This document shows positions 1-6,334 of a DNA stretch of 13,986 nt, piece by piece. Below the pieces are notes generated by a model. It did not search any database, was not told the origin of the DNA, and worked only from the letters and a program-made list of their open reading frames with translations. Position 1 is the stretch's first letter; each line of letters begins with the position of its first letter. A program made the translations under genes and the position numbers. This stretch comes from JAVBOP01 sp031550405 (GTDB taxonomy: Bacteria > Bacteroidota > Ignavibacteria > Kapaibacteriales > UBA2268). The stretch is taken from assembly GCA_031550405.1 (NCBI GenBank), contig JAVBOP010000020.1:1-13986 (forward strand), in the 5' to 3' direction.

Positions 1-1
1 C

Positions 2-124
2 CACCATATCTTTGCAAATCAAGTACTTAACATACATGCCTGTACTTATTTTGGGTATAATAAATATACTTATTCTGCCCTGATTAAGGAAATGCACAAA
101 TACAGAAGAGAGCGAAAACGATAA
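2..124 (+). CDS. possible 3' end of a gene cut by the window edge
   Basis: The frame starting at base 2 is open for 40 codons to a TAA at 122-124. The translated tail is basic, ending in KYRRERKR, and contains several aromatic residues, which is plausible for a soluble protein's C-terminus. It stops only 2 bases before a perfect palindrome that could form the transcript end. I do not recognise a family. A competing frame from base 3 is open for 26 codons and reads hydrophobic before a TGA, and a minus-strand frame from 37 leftward is also open, so the assignment is weak. The DNA is AT-rich, where short open frames by chance are common. Confidence 0.35.
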   Translation, partial: HHIFANQVLNIHACTYFGYNKYTYSALIKEMHKYRRERKR

Positions 125-126
125 GA

Positions 127-140
127 TTGCGAATTCGCAA
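127..140. other. perfect 14-bp palindrome TTGCGAATTCGCAA
   Basis: The sequence TTGCGAATTCGCAA equals its own reverse complement and can fold as a 5-bp stem with an AATT loop. It sits just after the putative stop codon at 122-124 and about 70 bp upstream of the -33 box at 209. No T-run follows, so it is not a canonical intrinsic terminator. It could be a transcript-end hairpin of the left-edge gene or an operator for a dimeric regulator. Confidence 0.45.
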
Positions 141-208
141 CTTGTAAGCCCAACTATTGGCGTTCGTAAAATATGCTGAATTTTATCGGCAATAAATCGA
201 AAAAATAG

Positions 209-248
209 TTTGGTGGTTAAATGAAAATATGTTATGTTTGTAGTGCAA
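209..248 (+). promoter_or_regulatory. Bacteroidota-type promoter of the exported protein/lipoprotein operon
   Basis: TTTG at 209-212 and TATGTTTG at 233-240 are separated by 20 bases. This fits the Bacteroidota sigma-ABfr consensus of a -33 TTTG and a -7 TAnnTTTG. Transcription would begin near 246-248, leaving a 5' leader of about 170 bases before the CDS at 419. The -7 box and the bases after it are almost identical to those upstream of the minus-strand lipoprotein gene at 6257. Confidence 0.7.
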
Positions 249-255
249 TATCGCC

Positions 256-283
256 GTAACTATCCAAAAAAAAAAACAGTTAC
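256..283 (+). promoter_or_regulatory. leader hairpin with poly(A) loop
   Basis: GTAACT at 256-261 pairs perfectly with AGTTAC at 278-283 around a loop dominated by eleven consecutive A. The hairpin lies about 10 bases after the predicted transcription start, so it would sit near the 5' end of the mRNA. A related hairpin, also with an A-run loop, is found at the same place in the 6257 leader. It could protect the 5' end, bind a protein, or be part of a mobile or duplicated promoter cassette. Function is inferred only from position and recurrence. Confidence 0.5.
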
Positions 284-300
284 ACGAATTGACAGAAACA

Positions 301-343
301 AATAAATTGAGACTTTTTTAATTCATAATATTTTTAATTTATT
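301..343 (+). promoter_or_regulatory. AU-only stem in the 5' leader
   Basis: AATAAATT at 301-308 is the exact reverse complement of AATTTATT at 336-343. The stem would close just before the AGGA ribosome binding site (351-354) of the small upstream ORF at 360. It is all A-U, so it would be weak and possibly temperature sensitive. In AT-rich DNA such matches also occur by chance. Confidence 0.25.
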
Positions 344-359
344 AACAAAAGGATTTACA

Positions 360-422
360 ATGAAGAAAACTAAAAAAACTGATTCATCAACCCTTAATTT
401 ATTCAAAAGGAGGTTGCCATGA
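360..422 (+). CDS. 20-residue leader peptide overlapping the next start
   Basis: ATG at 360 is preceded by AGGA (351-354) and opens a 20-codon frame ending in TGA at 420-422. The peptide reads MKKTKKTDSSTLNLFKRRLP. Its stop overlaps the ATG of the following gene (419-421) in an ATGA arrangement, which is a typical translational-coupling junction. The SD AGGAGG of the downstream gene lies inside its last codons (AAA AGG AGG), so ribosomes reading the leader would pass over the downstream start signal. It could be a regulatory leader peptide or, less likely, the first part of a longer protein made by a -1 frameshift. The basic, polar sequence has no membrane segment of its own. Confidence 0.5.
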   Translation: MKKTKKTDSSTLNLFKRRLP

Positions 423-979
423 AATCAAAAATAATGCTTATTATTGCAGCCTGTATGTTTATTGTATTTGCTACTTTTGTATTGAGAGATAGCATGATGG
501 CTTATCAATCGCCTGTATTCAAAGAACCTCCTTTCTATGGAAAGGTTGCTGTAAATTATAAAGACGCTGATAACAATAATAGCTCATTTAATACAGGTAG
601 TTCTGGGCGTTGGCTGCCTTTGAAAGGTCGGTTTCCTAGGATGGATGTTAAATACTTTTATAGAAATGGCTCAAATAATACGGGAACTTTATTAGGAACT
701 GTTTCATCATTTGGAAATAATGGCTGTTCAAATGTTGTCAATTCTTCTCGTCCATTTAAAAAGCAGGATATAGATCCAAACACAGGGATTTATAAAATAG
801 TACCCTTTGTTACAAACGGAGTATACGAGTTCGTATCGCAGAGAAGTTATGGTTGTGCTGTTTATTACTCTAATGCTGCTGTAAGCTATATATCTTTTGA
901 AAACACAAACGCAGTAATGCAAATTAATGTAAGAGCATATAATAATACAAACGGTTATTATTATTCATATTGTAATTAA
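419..979 (+). CDS. small exported or membrane-anchored hypothetical protein
   Basis: I do not recognise a family. The 186-residue product starts with a short basic stretch (MKSK) and a hydrophobic segment at about residues 5-22, so it is either secreted by a signal peptide or held as a type II anchor. The rest is polar and rich in Asn, Ser, Tyr and Gly, with few charged residues and three cysteines (in GCSN, GCAV and the final YCN), which resembles an extracellular beta-rich domain. The start is well supported: AGGAGG at 408-413 lies 5 bases before ATG, and the leader peptide's TGA overlaps it. The lipoprotein gene follows 27 bases later with no terminator between, so the two are probably co-transcribed. 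The coding sequence is clearly more AT-rich than gyrA or the glycosyltransferase gene. Confidence 0.75.
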   Translation: MKSKIMLIIAACMFIVFATFVLRDSMMAYQSPVFKEPPFYGKVAVNYKDADNNNSSFNTGSSGRWLPLKGRFPRMDVKYFYRNGSNNTGTLLGTVSSFGNNGCSNVVNSSRPFKKQDIDPNTGIYKIVPFVTNGVYEFVSQRSYGCAVYYSNAAVSYISFENTNAVMQINVRAYNNTNGYYYSYCN

Positions 980-1006
980 ATCATTAAAAACATAAAGGTA
1001 ACAAAT

Positions 1007-1822
1007 ATGAAAATATTCAAGTTAGCAGCCATAATGGTTGCATTTAGCATTTTTTTCTTCTCATCTTGTAAGGATGAAATTCCCTCGAATTCAGGTATTA
1101 ATTCTCAAGAAGCTATTGCTATATTAACAGGCGATGAAAGCGGAGAAGTTGCTGCAGTAATAAGAATAATATCTGATAATGTAGTTGGCTTTAACCCTGA
1201 CACGAATCCAGTATCTCCAGAAAAGCGGCGATCGACTAATGATATTTTTGTTTACACGACCAATGGACAGTATTTTGTAGCTCCTTCTTCTGTTACGTGT
1301 AATGGACATACGCTGGGCGACATGGTAGAAGATAATAGCATAGGACAATATCATGCTACTTTGGATGGTAAAGCGATTTCATTTGCCATAAATATAAATG
1401 GTTATTTGAGCAGTAATTACACGAGTGTGAATAATAATGTGCCATCGTTGGAAATATCAGGCAGTGGTTCAAATTTGCTGGATACTATTGATAAAAATAA
1501 TTTTATATTAAATTATACTGGATTTGATCCTAATAGTGAAATAGAAATCCACATAGGGGTATCAAGTTTTACTCCTGACGGAGTATATTCTGCAGATACT
1601 AACGAACAGCTTGTTTTCCACAAAACAGTTCCTGCAAATGGTGTCATTACATTAACTCCACAAGAATTGGCTTATTTGCCAACAGGAAGAAACACTTTTT
1701 TGAACCTTATTCAACATAAGGAAGCATTCGATGAATATCAGGGTTTTAAAGTGATAAAACAATATACAGCATCATTTGTTAATACAATTCGCTTAAAATC
1801 CGGTACAACCTTGCAAAAATAA
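1007..1822 (+). CDS. hypothetical lipoprotein
   Basis: The 271-residue product has a classical lipoprotein signal: MKIFK, a hydrophobic core, and a lipobox FSSC with the acylated cysteine at residue 21, followed by KDE. It would be processed by signal peptidase II and anchored by lipid in the periplasm or outer membrane. The mature part has no motif I recognise. It is rich in beta-prone and Asn/Ser/Thr stretches, and the second half (from about residue 145) reads like an Ig-like or beta-sandwich domain. The start has a modest SD (AAAGG) upstream of ATG. It is the second gene after the exported protein at 419, and the operon ends at the strong terminator at 1844-1882. A joint role of the two proteins at the cell surface is inference from this pairing. 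Confidence 0.8.
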   Translation: MKIFKLAAIMVAFSIFFFSSCKDEIPSNSGINSQEAIAILTGDESGEVAAVIRIISDNVVGFNPDTNPVSPEKRRSTNDIFVYTTNGQYFVAPSSVTCNGHTLGDMVEDNSIGQYHATLDGKAISFAININGYLSSNYTSVNNNVPSLEISGSGSNLLDTIDKNNFILNYTGFDPNSEIEIHIGVSSFTPDGVYSADTNEQLVFHKTVPANGVITLTPQELAYLPTGRNTFLNLIQHKEAFDEYQGFKVIKQYTASFVNTIRLKSGTTLQK

Positions 1823-1843
1823 TTGTTAGCTAAATTTCCATCG

Positions 1844-1882
1844 CAGCGATACAATCCATACAAGCATGTATCGCTGTTTTTT
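1844..1882 (+). terminator. strong intrinsic terminator
   Basis: CAGCGATACA at 1844-1853 pairs perfectly over 10 bp with TGTATCGCTG at 1867-1876, followed directly by six T. It lies 21 bases after the lipoprotein stop codon and ends the 209-1822 operon. Confidence 0.92.
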
Positions 1883-1883
1883 G

Positions 1884-1891
1884 TATATTTG
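1884..1891 (+). promoter_or_regulatory. possible -7 box TATATTTG just after the terminator
   Basis: TATATTTG matches the Bacteroidota -7 consensus TAnnTTTG. No convincing -33 box can be assigned because the upstream bases are the terminator stem and T-run. If active, it would start a transcript near 1897 that contains the mini-ORF at 1901 and the hairpins at 1936-1979. Confidence 0.3.
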
Positions 1892-1900
1892 TAAAGAATT

Positions 1901-1960
1901 ATGAAAAAAAAATTAATACTCAACCGTTATCAAAATGTGTTGATTAATCCTATGGATTAA
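1901..1960 (+). CDS. 19-codon mini-ORF of doubtful reality
   Basis: ATG at 1901 begins MKKKLILNRYQ and runs to TAA at 1958-1960. It lies right after a TAnnTTTG box but has no SD, so it would be translated only as a near-leaderless message. Its last codons form one arm of the hairpin at 1943-1961. It may be the start of a decayed gene, a leader peptide, or chance. Confidence 0.2.
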   Translation: MKKKLILNRYQNVLINPMD

Positions 1961-1979
1961 TGTTTATTCTTAAAACACA
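1936..1979 (+). other. nested inverted repeats, possible structured RNA
   Basis: ATTAATCC (1943-1950) and GGATTAAT (1954-1961) form a perfect 8-bp stem around a 3-base loop. Outside it, TGTGTT (1936-1941) can pair with AACACA (1974-1979). A smaller TCCT-TTC-AGGA hairpin follows at about 1983-1993. The remaining stretch to 2120 holds no gene I can support on either strand. The structure could be a small RNA, an operator or a second terminator; a clear T-run is missing. Confidence 0.35.
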
Positions 1980-2125
1980 CTGTCCTTTCAGGATACCTCT
2001 CTACAAGGGCATTGTTCCTTTATTGTTGCTTATGTAATATTCAACTCACTAATCAAAATCATGTAAGGTTTTATCTAAAAACAAATCTAATGTAATCTCT
2101 AACAATTTCAATGAGTTACTGCGGT

Positions 2126-2155
2126 TTGAAAAACGGCATGATTCTTGATTATAAT
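2126..2155 (+). promoter_or_regulatory. possible sigma70-like promoter of the glycosyltransferase operon
   Basis: TTGAAA at 2126-2131 and TATAAT at 2150-2155 are spaced by 18 bases and lie 35 bases upstream of the ATG at 2191. No TAnnTTTG box is evident here, unlike at other promoters in the window, so this start may use a different sigma preference, or the match may be fortuitous. Confidence 0.35.
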
Positions 2156-2190
2156 AGTATGTACAATATATATTGATATTGGGGGAAGCC

Positions 2191-4599
2191 ATGAATACAT
2201 CTATGAATAGAATTACATTTGACACAAATGTTGATGGATTTACAAGTAAAAATGCGGTTGGCATGCTGCCGGAGCCGTTGCCGCAGCCGCTTTATCTAAA
2301 TCTTGGGTGCGGTCCGGATGTTAGGAACGGGTTTGTAAATATCGACCTTTTCAGCGACAATCCAAATGTTGTGAAGATGGATATACGCAGGCTTGAGCTG
2401 CCTGATAATTCGGTCGATTTGATACTTGCGAGCGATGTTCTGGAGCATTTTTCCCATCGCGAAACAGACGCTGTTCTTGCTGAATGGGCGCGTGTTTTGA
2501 AGCCGAATGCCGCGATTATTATCCGCTGCCCATCGCTGCGGTTGCAGGCAAAGGCATATATGAATGATGTGTGGAATGCCGATGTGGCATCCTTTATGAT
2601 ATTTGGCGGACAGAAAAATCCCGGCGATTATCATTGCATAGGCTTTGATGAAACCTCAATAAGGTCTCATTTGCAGAAAGCCGGCTTGCAGGTTGTTTCT
2701 TTTGAGGAAGTCGATACGCCGCAAAATAATGGCTTTATCAACCTCAATATGACTGTTAAAGCTATAAAGCAAGCCCAAATTATCGCAATGCCTCAATATG
2801 ATTATGAAAAAAAATTCACAAATGAACAGGCAAATGCCCATCCTATAAAACATCAAATAAACATTGTCTGGGAAGGTTCGCAGCTGGTATACCATTCGCT
2901 TGCCCTGATTAACCGGGAAATATGCATAAACATAGCTAAAGCCGACGCTGCCGAACTGACGATAGTGCCGTATGAACCTGACCAGTTTACAGCCGCTATA
3001 GACCCGCGATTTGCCGCTATTGCCAAAAACGATATCCGCTATAAAGATGATGTGCCGAAAGAAATAGAAGAGCTGCCGTACGCATGGATACGCCACCAGT
3101 GGCCTCCAAAAGCAGAGCCGCCGCAAGGCGCAAAGTGGATTATAATGCAGCCGTGGGAATTTAGCCTGCTGCCTGACCGTTTTGTTGATATATTTCAAAA
3201 GGCGGATGAAATATGGACGCCGTCCAATTTTTCGCGACAGGCATTTGTTGATTCGGGCATAAGTTTTGACAAAGTGCAGATAATACCCAATGGCATAAAT
3301 CCTGAACTGTTCAAGCCAACAGGAGATACATATAAGCTAAATACTAATAAACGCTTCAAGATACTATATTTGGGCGGGACTATATACCGCAAGGGATTCG
3401 ATATATTGCTGCATGCCTATTTAAAGGCATTTACAAAAGATGATGATGTCTGTCTGGTTGTTAAAGACTTTGGCAGCAAGGTGTTCTATAAAGGACAGAC
3501 AGCGGAAAATATCATACAAAAGGCACAAACCAACCCTGATTGCCCTGAAATCATATACATGGATACCGATTTGTCAGAGCAGGAAATAGCAGCCTTATAT
3601 CGTGCCTGCAATGTATATGCAAGCCCATACCGTGGCGAGGGGTTCTCCCTCCCCACTCTTGAAGCAATGGCATCCGGCCTGCCTGTTATCGTAACGCGCG
3701 GCGGCTGCACCGACGATTTCACAAACGAAGATATAGCTTGGTATATCAATGCAGAACGGCGCTCTATGGGCAATGCCATATATGATGACCCGACTCCGGG
3801 CGAGGTATTTATGCTCGAGCCGGATGTGAATGAATTGATAGATACCTTGAAGCACCTGTATAATAATCCTGTCGGCATGTTCAGTCAAGGCATTATAGCG
3901 GCTTCAACTGCACGTAAAAACTGGACTTGGCAGCGCAGTACTCTCAAAGTGCTTACACGCCTTGATTATCTGTACGGCACAGATATGGCAGTTAAATCGC
4001 AGGATACGCTTGGCAGCAGTCAAGACGATGCCTGCATCATACTTGGCGATGCTGAGCAGGCATTTTGCCAAAATAATGTTGAGGTGGCAGCTGATTTGTT
4101 CGTCAAGGCTCTTGAAATGGACGTTCTCGATGACAAGTGCATGGTACATGCCTTCAACCGCTTAGCCCAGATTTCCATAACGGGCGGCGATATGCTTGCG
4201 GCATATAAGTATAATGAGGCAGCAAAGATGATAGATGCCGATAACCCTGACACGGTATGGCTTGAAACGGTGCTTCTTGCTTCGGAAAATAAGTACGTGG
4301 AGGCATTGGAGCGCATCACTCCGACAATGGATAACTGGCATCAGGCGAAATTCAACTCGACGCTTGGCTTGAATTTGGATAAACATTTATTAATAATGGC
4401 TGATATTCTCGTACAGATGGGCGACTACGAGGGAGCCATGCAGATATATTCGGCAACGCTCAAATGGGATAACTATTCCGCTGAGGCTTGCTATGGCTTG
4501 GGCATCTGCTACAAGGAGGCAGGCATGCTTTCCGAAGCCAAAGAAATGTTCGACTGGGCAATAAAATATAACCCCGAATATAAAAATATTATTAATTAG
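2191..4599 (+). CDS. methyltransferase-glycosyltransferase-TPR fusion protein
   Basis: The 802-residue product joins three modules. Residues about 33-190 are a class I SAM-dependent methyltransferase: motif I LNLGCG at 36-41, the acidic loop VNIDL at 49-53, and LILASDVLEHF near 77-87 as in type 11 enzymes. Residues about 222-590 are a GT4-type GT-B glycosyltransferase. They carry the acceptor-side start VWEGSQLVYHS, the linker IPNGIN at 365-370, the phosphate-contact YRKG at 399-402, and the EGFSLPTLE signature with E483 and E491. Residues about 614-794 contain TPR repeats, for example GDYEGAMQIYSATLKWD and AGMLSEAKEMFDWAIKYNP. There is no membrane segment, so it is cytoplasmic. Sugar transfer to a lipid, polysaccharide or protein acceptor, with methylation of the glycan, is inferred; the substrate is unknown. 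I chose ATG 2191, preceded by GGGGGAAG, over an upstream TTG at 2173 that lacks an SD. Confidence 0.88.
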   Translation: MNTSMNRITFDTNVDGFTSKNAVGMLPEPLPQPLYLNLGCGPDVRNGFVNIDLFSDNPNVVKMDIRRLELPDNSVDLILASDVLEHFSHRETDAVLAEWARVLKPNAAIIIRCPSLRLQAKAYMNDVWNADVASFMIFGGQKNPGDYHCIGFDETSIRSHLQKAGLQVVSFEEVDTPQNNGFINLNMTVKAIKQAQIIAMPQYDYEKKFTNEQANAHPIKHQINIVWEGSQLVYHSLALINREICINIAKADAAELTIVPYEPDQFTAAIDPRFAAIAKNDIRYKDDVPKEIEELPYAWIRHQWPPKAEPPQGAKWIIMQPWEFSLLPDRFVDIFQKADEIWTPSNFSRQAFVDSGISFDKVQIIPNGINPELFKPTGDTYKLNTNKRFKILYLGGTIYRKGFDILLHAYLKAFTKDDDVCLVVKDFGSKVFYKGQTAENIIQKAQTNPDCPEIIYMDTDLSEQEIAALYRACNVYASPYRGEGFSLPTLEAMASGLPVIVTRGGCTDDFTNEDIAWYINAERRSMGNAIYDDPTPGEVFMLEPDVNELIDTLKHLYNNPVGMFSQGIIAASTARKNWTWQRSTLKVLTRLDYLYGTDMAVKSQDTLGSSQDDACIILGDAEQAFCQNNVEVAADLFVKALEMDVLDDKCMVHAFNRLAQISITGGDMLAAYKYNEAAKMIDADNPDTVWLETVLLASENKYVEALERITPTMDNWHQAKFNSTLGLNLDKHLLIMADILVQMGDYEGAMQIYSATLKWDNYSAEACYGLGICYKEAGMLSEAKEMFDWAIKYNPEYKNIIN

Positions 4600-4617
4600 A
4601 AAAGGGGGAGGTAATTT

Positions 4618-5016
4618 ATGATTATTGGTATTGGAACGGATATTATTGAAGTCCAAAGGATAAAAAAAGCTATCGAGGAATATGGCGAGCGCTTCCTGAA
4701 ACGTATATGCACCCAAACGGAAATCGAGTATTGTGAGCAATTTAATGATAAGAAATTTTTACATTATGCCGCACGTTTTGCCGCAAAAGAAGCATTTAGC
4801 AAGGCTATTGGCACTGGTTTTTCACAAGGCTTCAAGGCGAACGAAATCGGTGTTGCTAACGCTGATAGCGGGAAACCGTCTCTTGTGCTTCAAGGCGATA
4901 TGCAAAAAAAATGGGGAGAATACGCTTTCCACATCTCGCTTTCCCACACGGAAAGCAATGCAACAGCATGCGTAATTATGGAAAAACAGTTTGAAAGCCA
5001 ATCGATTATTAGTTAA
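4618..5016 (+). CDS. acpS: holo-[acyl-carrier-protein] synthase
   Basis: This 132-residue enzyme transfers 4'-phosphopantetheine from coenzyme A to the serine of apo-acyl carrier protein, which activates fatty acid synthesis. It has the family hallmarks: GIGTDIIEV at 4-12 with the metal ligand D8, ARFAAKEAFSKAIGTG at about 52-67 with the metal ligand E58, and the late HISLSHT motif near 105-111. Its length is normal for the AcpS family, which works as a trimer. The start is supported by GGGGGAGG a few bases upstream of ATG and by the 18-base gap after the glycosyltransferase stop, which implies co-transcription. Its 3' end overlaps the next ORF by 26 bases. The acyl carrier protein gene itself is not in the window. 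Confidence 0.96.
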   Translation: MIIGIGTDIIEVQRIKKAIEEYGERFLKRICTQTEIEYCEQFNDKKFLHYAARFAAKEAFSKAIGTGFSQGFKANEIGVANADSGKPSLVLQGDMQKKWGEYAFHISLSHTESNATACVIMEKQFESQSIIS

Positions 5017-5755
5017 AATTTGGTTTAGATGCATCATTTATGTGCTGATAGTGTTGATGGCTATAGCAGTTTCTATTTTATTTAATACTAACGAATTATC
5101 TAATTTAGCGGCGCACGAATTCTGGATGTATTATGGCAATAATGTATTTTTATTCATAATTCCTGCAATCCTTATCGACGCCATAACGCCGCATGGCAGG
5201 TGGTATCTTTCTGGCTTCAATATGGATAGATATGCGGTTCGCGACATCGCAACGGGCAGCGCCTTAGCCATTGTTTCGGTCGCCATAATCGTATATGCAG
5301 CCACGTCAGGCAAATCACCCTGCCAGTCGCAAACAGCTGTATTTTCAACGACTTCCGCATTGTATGCCTGCAACGATGCTGCTGTTGAAGAGTTAATATT
5401 TCGTGGTTTTGTGTTCCAGAACATCATCCGCAGAAAAAATCCAGTACTTGTCGCAATACTCTCATCGCTTTCGTTTGCCGCATTGCACGATTTCACAAGT
5501 TCACTGCATTTCATAAACATATTCATTGCAGGCATCTTATTCTGCTGTATGTACATTAAAACCAAGGCACTTTGGCTTCCGGTATCGTTCCATATTTCAT
5601 GGAATTTACTGCTTGGATTCGTAGGAAATTCCTCCATGGAAGCACACATTTCCTGTACAATAATTTTATTAATATTAATTTATATCATCGAAAAGTACAT
5701 GCCGCCATCGTTCCATATCTCCGCAGCGTGGTATACGCGAGAATATGCCAGATGA
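4991..5755 (+). CDS. CPBP-family intramembrane protease (CAAX protease-like)
   Basis: The product (254 residues from TTG 4991) is a multi-pass membrane protein with the three motifs of CPBP/Abi glutamate intramembrane proteases. These are VEELIFRG with E133, E134 and R138; SFAALH with F162 and H166; and FHISWN with H201 and N205. Hydrophobic segments lie near 14-32, 50-64, 88-104, 150-166, 173-190 and 219-236. Bacterial members have roles such as peptide maturation or self-immunity; the substrate here is unknown. The start is uncertain: TTG 4991 overlaps acpS by 26 bases and has no SD, GTG 5042 would start just before the segment's core, and ATG 5057 would cut into the first membrane segment. 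The overlap suggests translation coupled to acpS. A weak A/T terminator follows at 5771. Confidence 0.85.
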   Translation: MKANRLLVKIWFRCIIYVLIVLMAIAVSILFNTNELSNLAAHEFWMYYGNNVFLFIIPAILIDAITPHGRWYLSGFNMDRYAVRDIATGSALAIVSVAIIVYAATSGKSPCQSQTAVFSTTSALYACNDAAVEELIFRGFVFQNIIRRKNPVLVAILSSLSFAALHDFTSSLHFINIFIAGILFCCMYIKTKALWLPVSFHISWNLLLGFVGNSSMEAHISCTIILLILIYIIEKYMPPSFHISAAWYTREYAR

Positions 5756-5770
5756 TTTAATGTATGTGTA

Positions 5771-5796
5771 TAAATTCCATTAATAATTTATTTTTT
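5771..5796 (+). terminator. weak A/T-only intrinsic terminator
   Basis: TAAATT (5771-5776) pairs with AATTTA (5785-5790) around an 8-base loop, followed by six T. It ends the glycosyltransferase-acpS-protease unit 15 bases after the stop. The stem is A/T only, so efficiency is probably low. It lies between two convergent genes. Confidence 0.55.
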
Positions 5797-5804
5797 CCAT
5801 AAAT

Positions 5805-6257
5805 CTACTCCATAAGTTTAAACAATAAATAATCCTTTTTGCCATTATAAAATAATTTTAATTCCTTTCCTCGTAAAGAAAAAATCTGAAAATCCTTATT
5901 CCAAAAAGGCTCCGCATATAAATTTCCGTCATCATATTCACCCACTTTTGTTCCTCCAAAATCAATAATTTGAAAGCTGTAATTATTATAATCAGCGATA
6001 TACTCTCCTCTCAATTCATTTACAGATGAAAAGATTGAAAAAATGCTATCCGTATTAAATTCAAGAGTATAGCATTCCCCGCAATCCTTGGGATCAACTT
6101 CTTTCAATGAATCTTTTTCAACATCATAAAAGCCCACAAGTTTCCATTTTGTGCCAATTAGTTTCATTGTTGTTGGGTTATTTCCTCCATTGCCATCCGT
6201 GCATCCTGCCATTGCAAACACAAGTATAATTAGCAGGATTAATGAATATTTTTTCAT
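5805..6257 (-). CDS. small lipoprotein, META/HslJ-like
   Basis: The 150-residue product has a lipoprotein signal MKKYSLILLI... with lipobox AMAGC and the acylated cysteine at residue 19, followed by TDGNGG, a flexible linker. The mature domain begins IGTKWKLVGF, then YTLEFNTDS and later ELRGEYIADYNNYSFQI. This order of W-x-L, beta-strand F and a G-x-Y segment resembles META/HslJ or lipocalin-like small beta domains seen often in Bacteroidota lipoproteins; the match is by eye only. Two cysteines in DCGECY are close enough to form a disulfide or bind metal. The SD GGAGG lies 4 bases before the ATG at 6257. It is convergent to the protease gene and divergent from gyrA. Its promoter and leader copy those of the operon at 209. 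Confidence 0.82.
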   Translation of the reverse strand: MKKYSLILLIILVFAMAGCTDGNGGNNPTTMKLIGTKWKLVGFYDVEKDSLKEVDPKDCGECYTLEFNTDSIFSIFSSVNELRGEYIADYNNYSFQIIDFGGTKVGEYDDGNLYAEPFWNKDFQIFSLRGKELKLFYNGKKDYLLFKLME

Positions 6258-6334
6258 AAAACCTCCGTATTACTTAAATTAAAAAATTTGAAAAATTGTA
6301 ACGCATAATGCTATCTCTTCTATATATTCTCCGC

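Noticed and set aside
3..83. Hydrophobic alternative frame at the left edge (open from base 3 to TGA)
   Set aside because: It is too short and only open by chance length in AT-rich DNA. The base-2 frame is longer and ends just before a palindrome, so it was listed instead, at low confidence.
2656..3198. Minus-strand ORF of 180 codons in the glycosyltransferase gene
   Set aside because: It is antisense to the intact GT4 domain and has low-complexity aromatic and basic composition without a motif.
5131..5649. Minus-strand ORF of 172 codons in the protease gene
   Set aside because: It is antisense to the CPBP motifs on the plus strand, and no signal for its own expression was seen.
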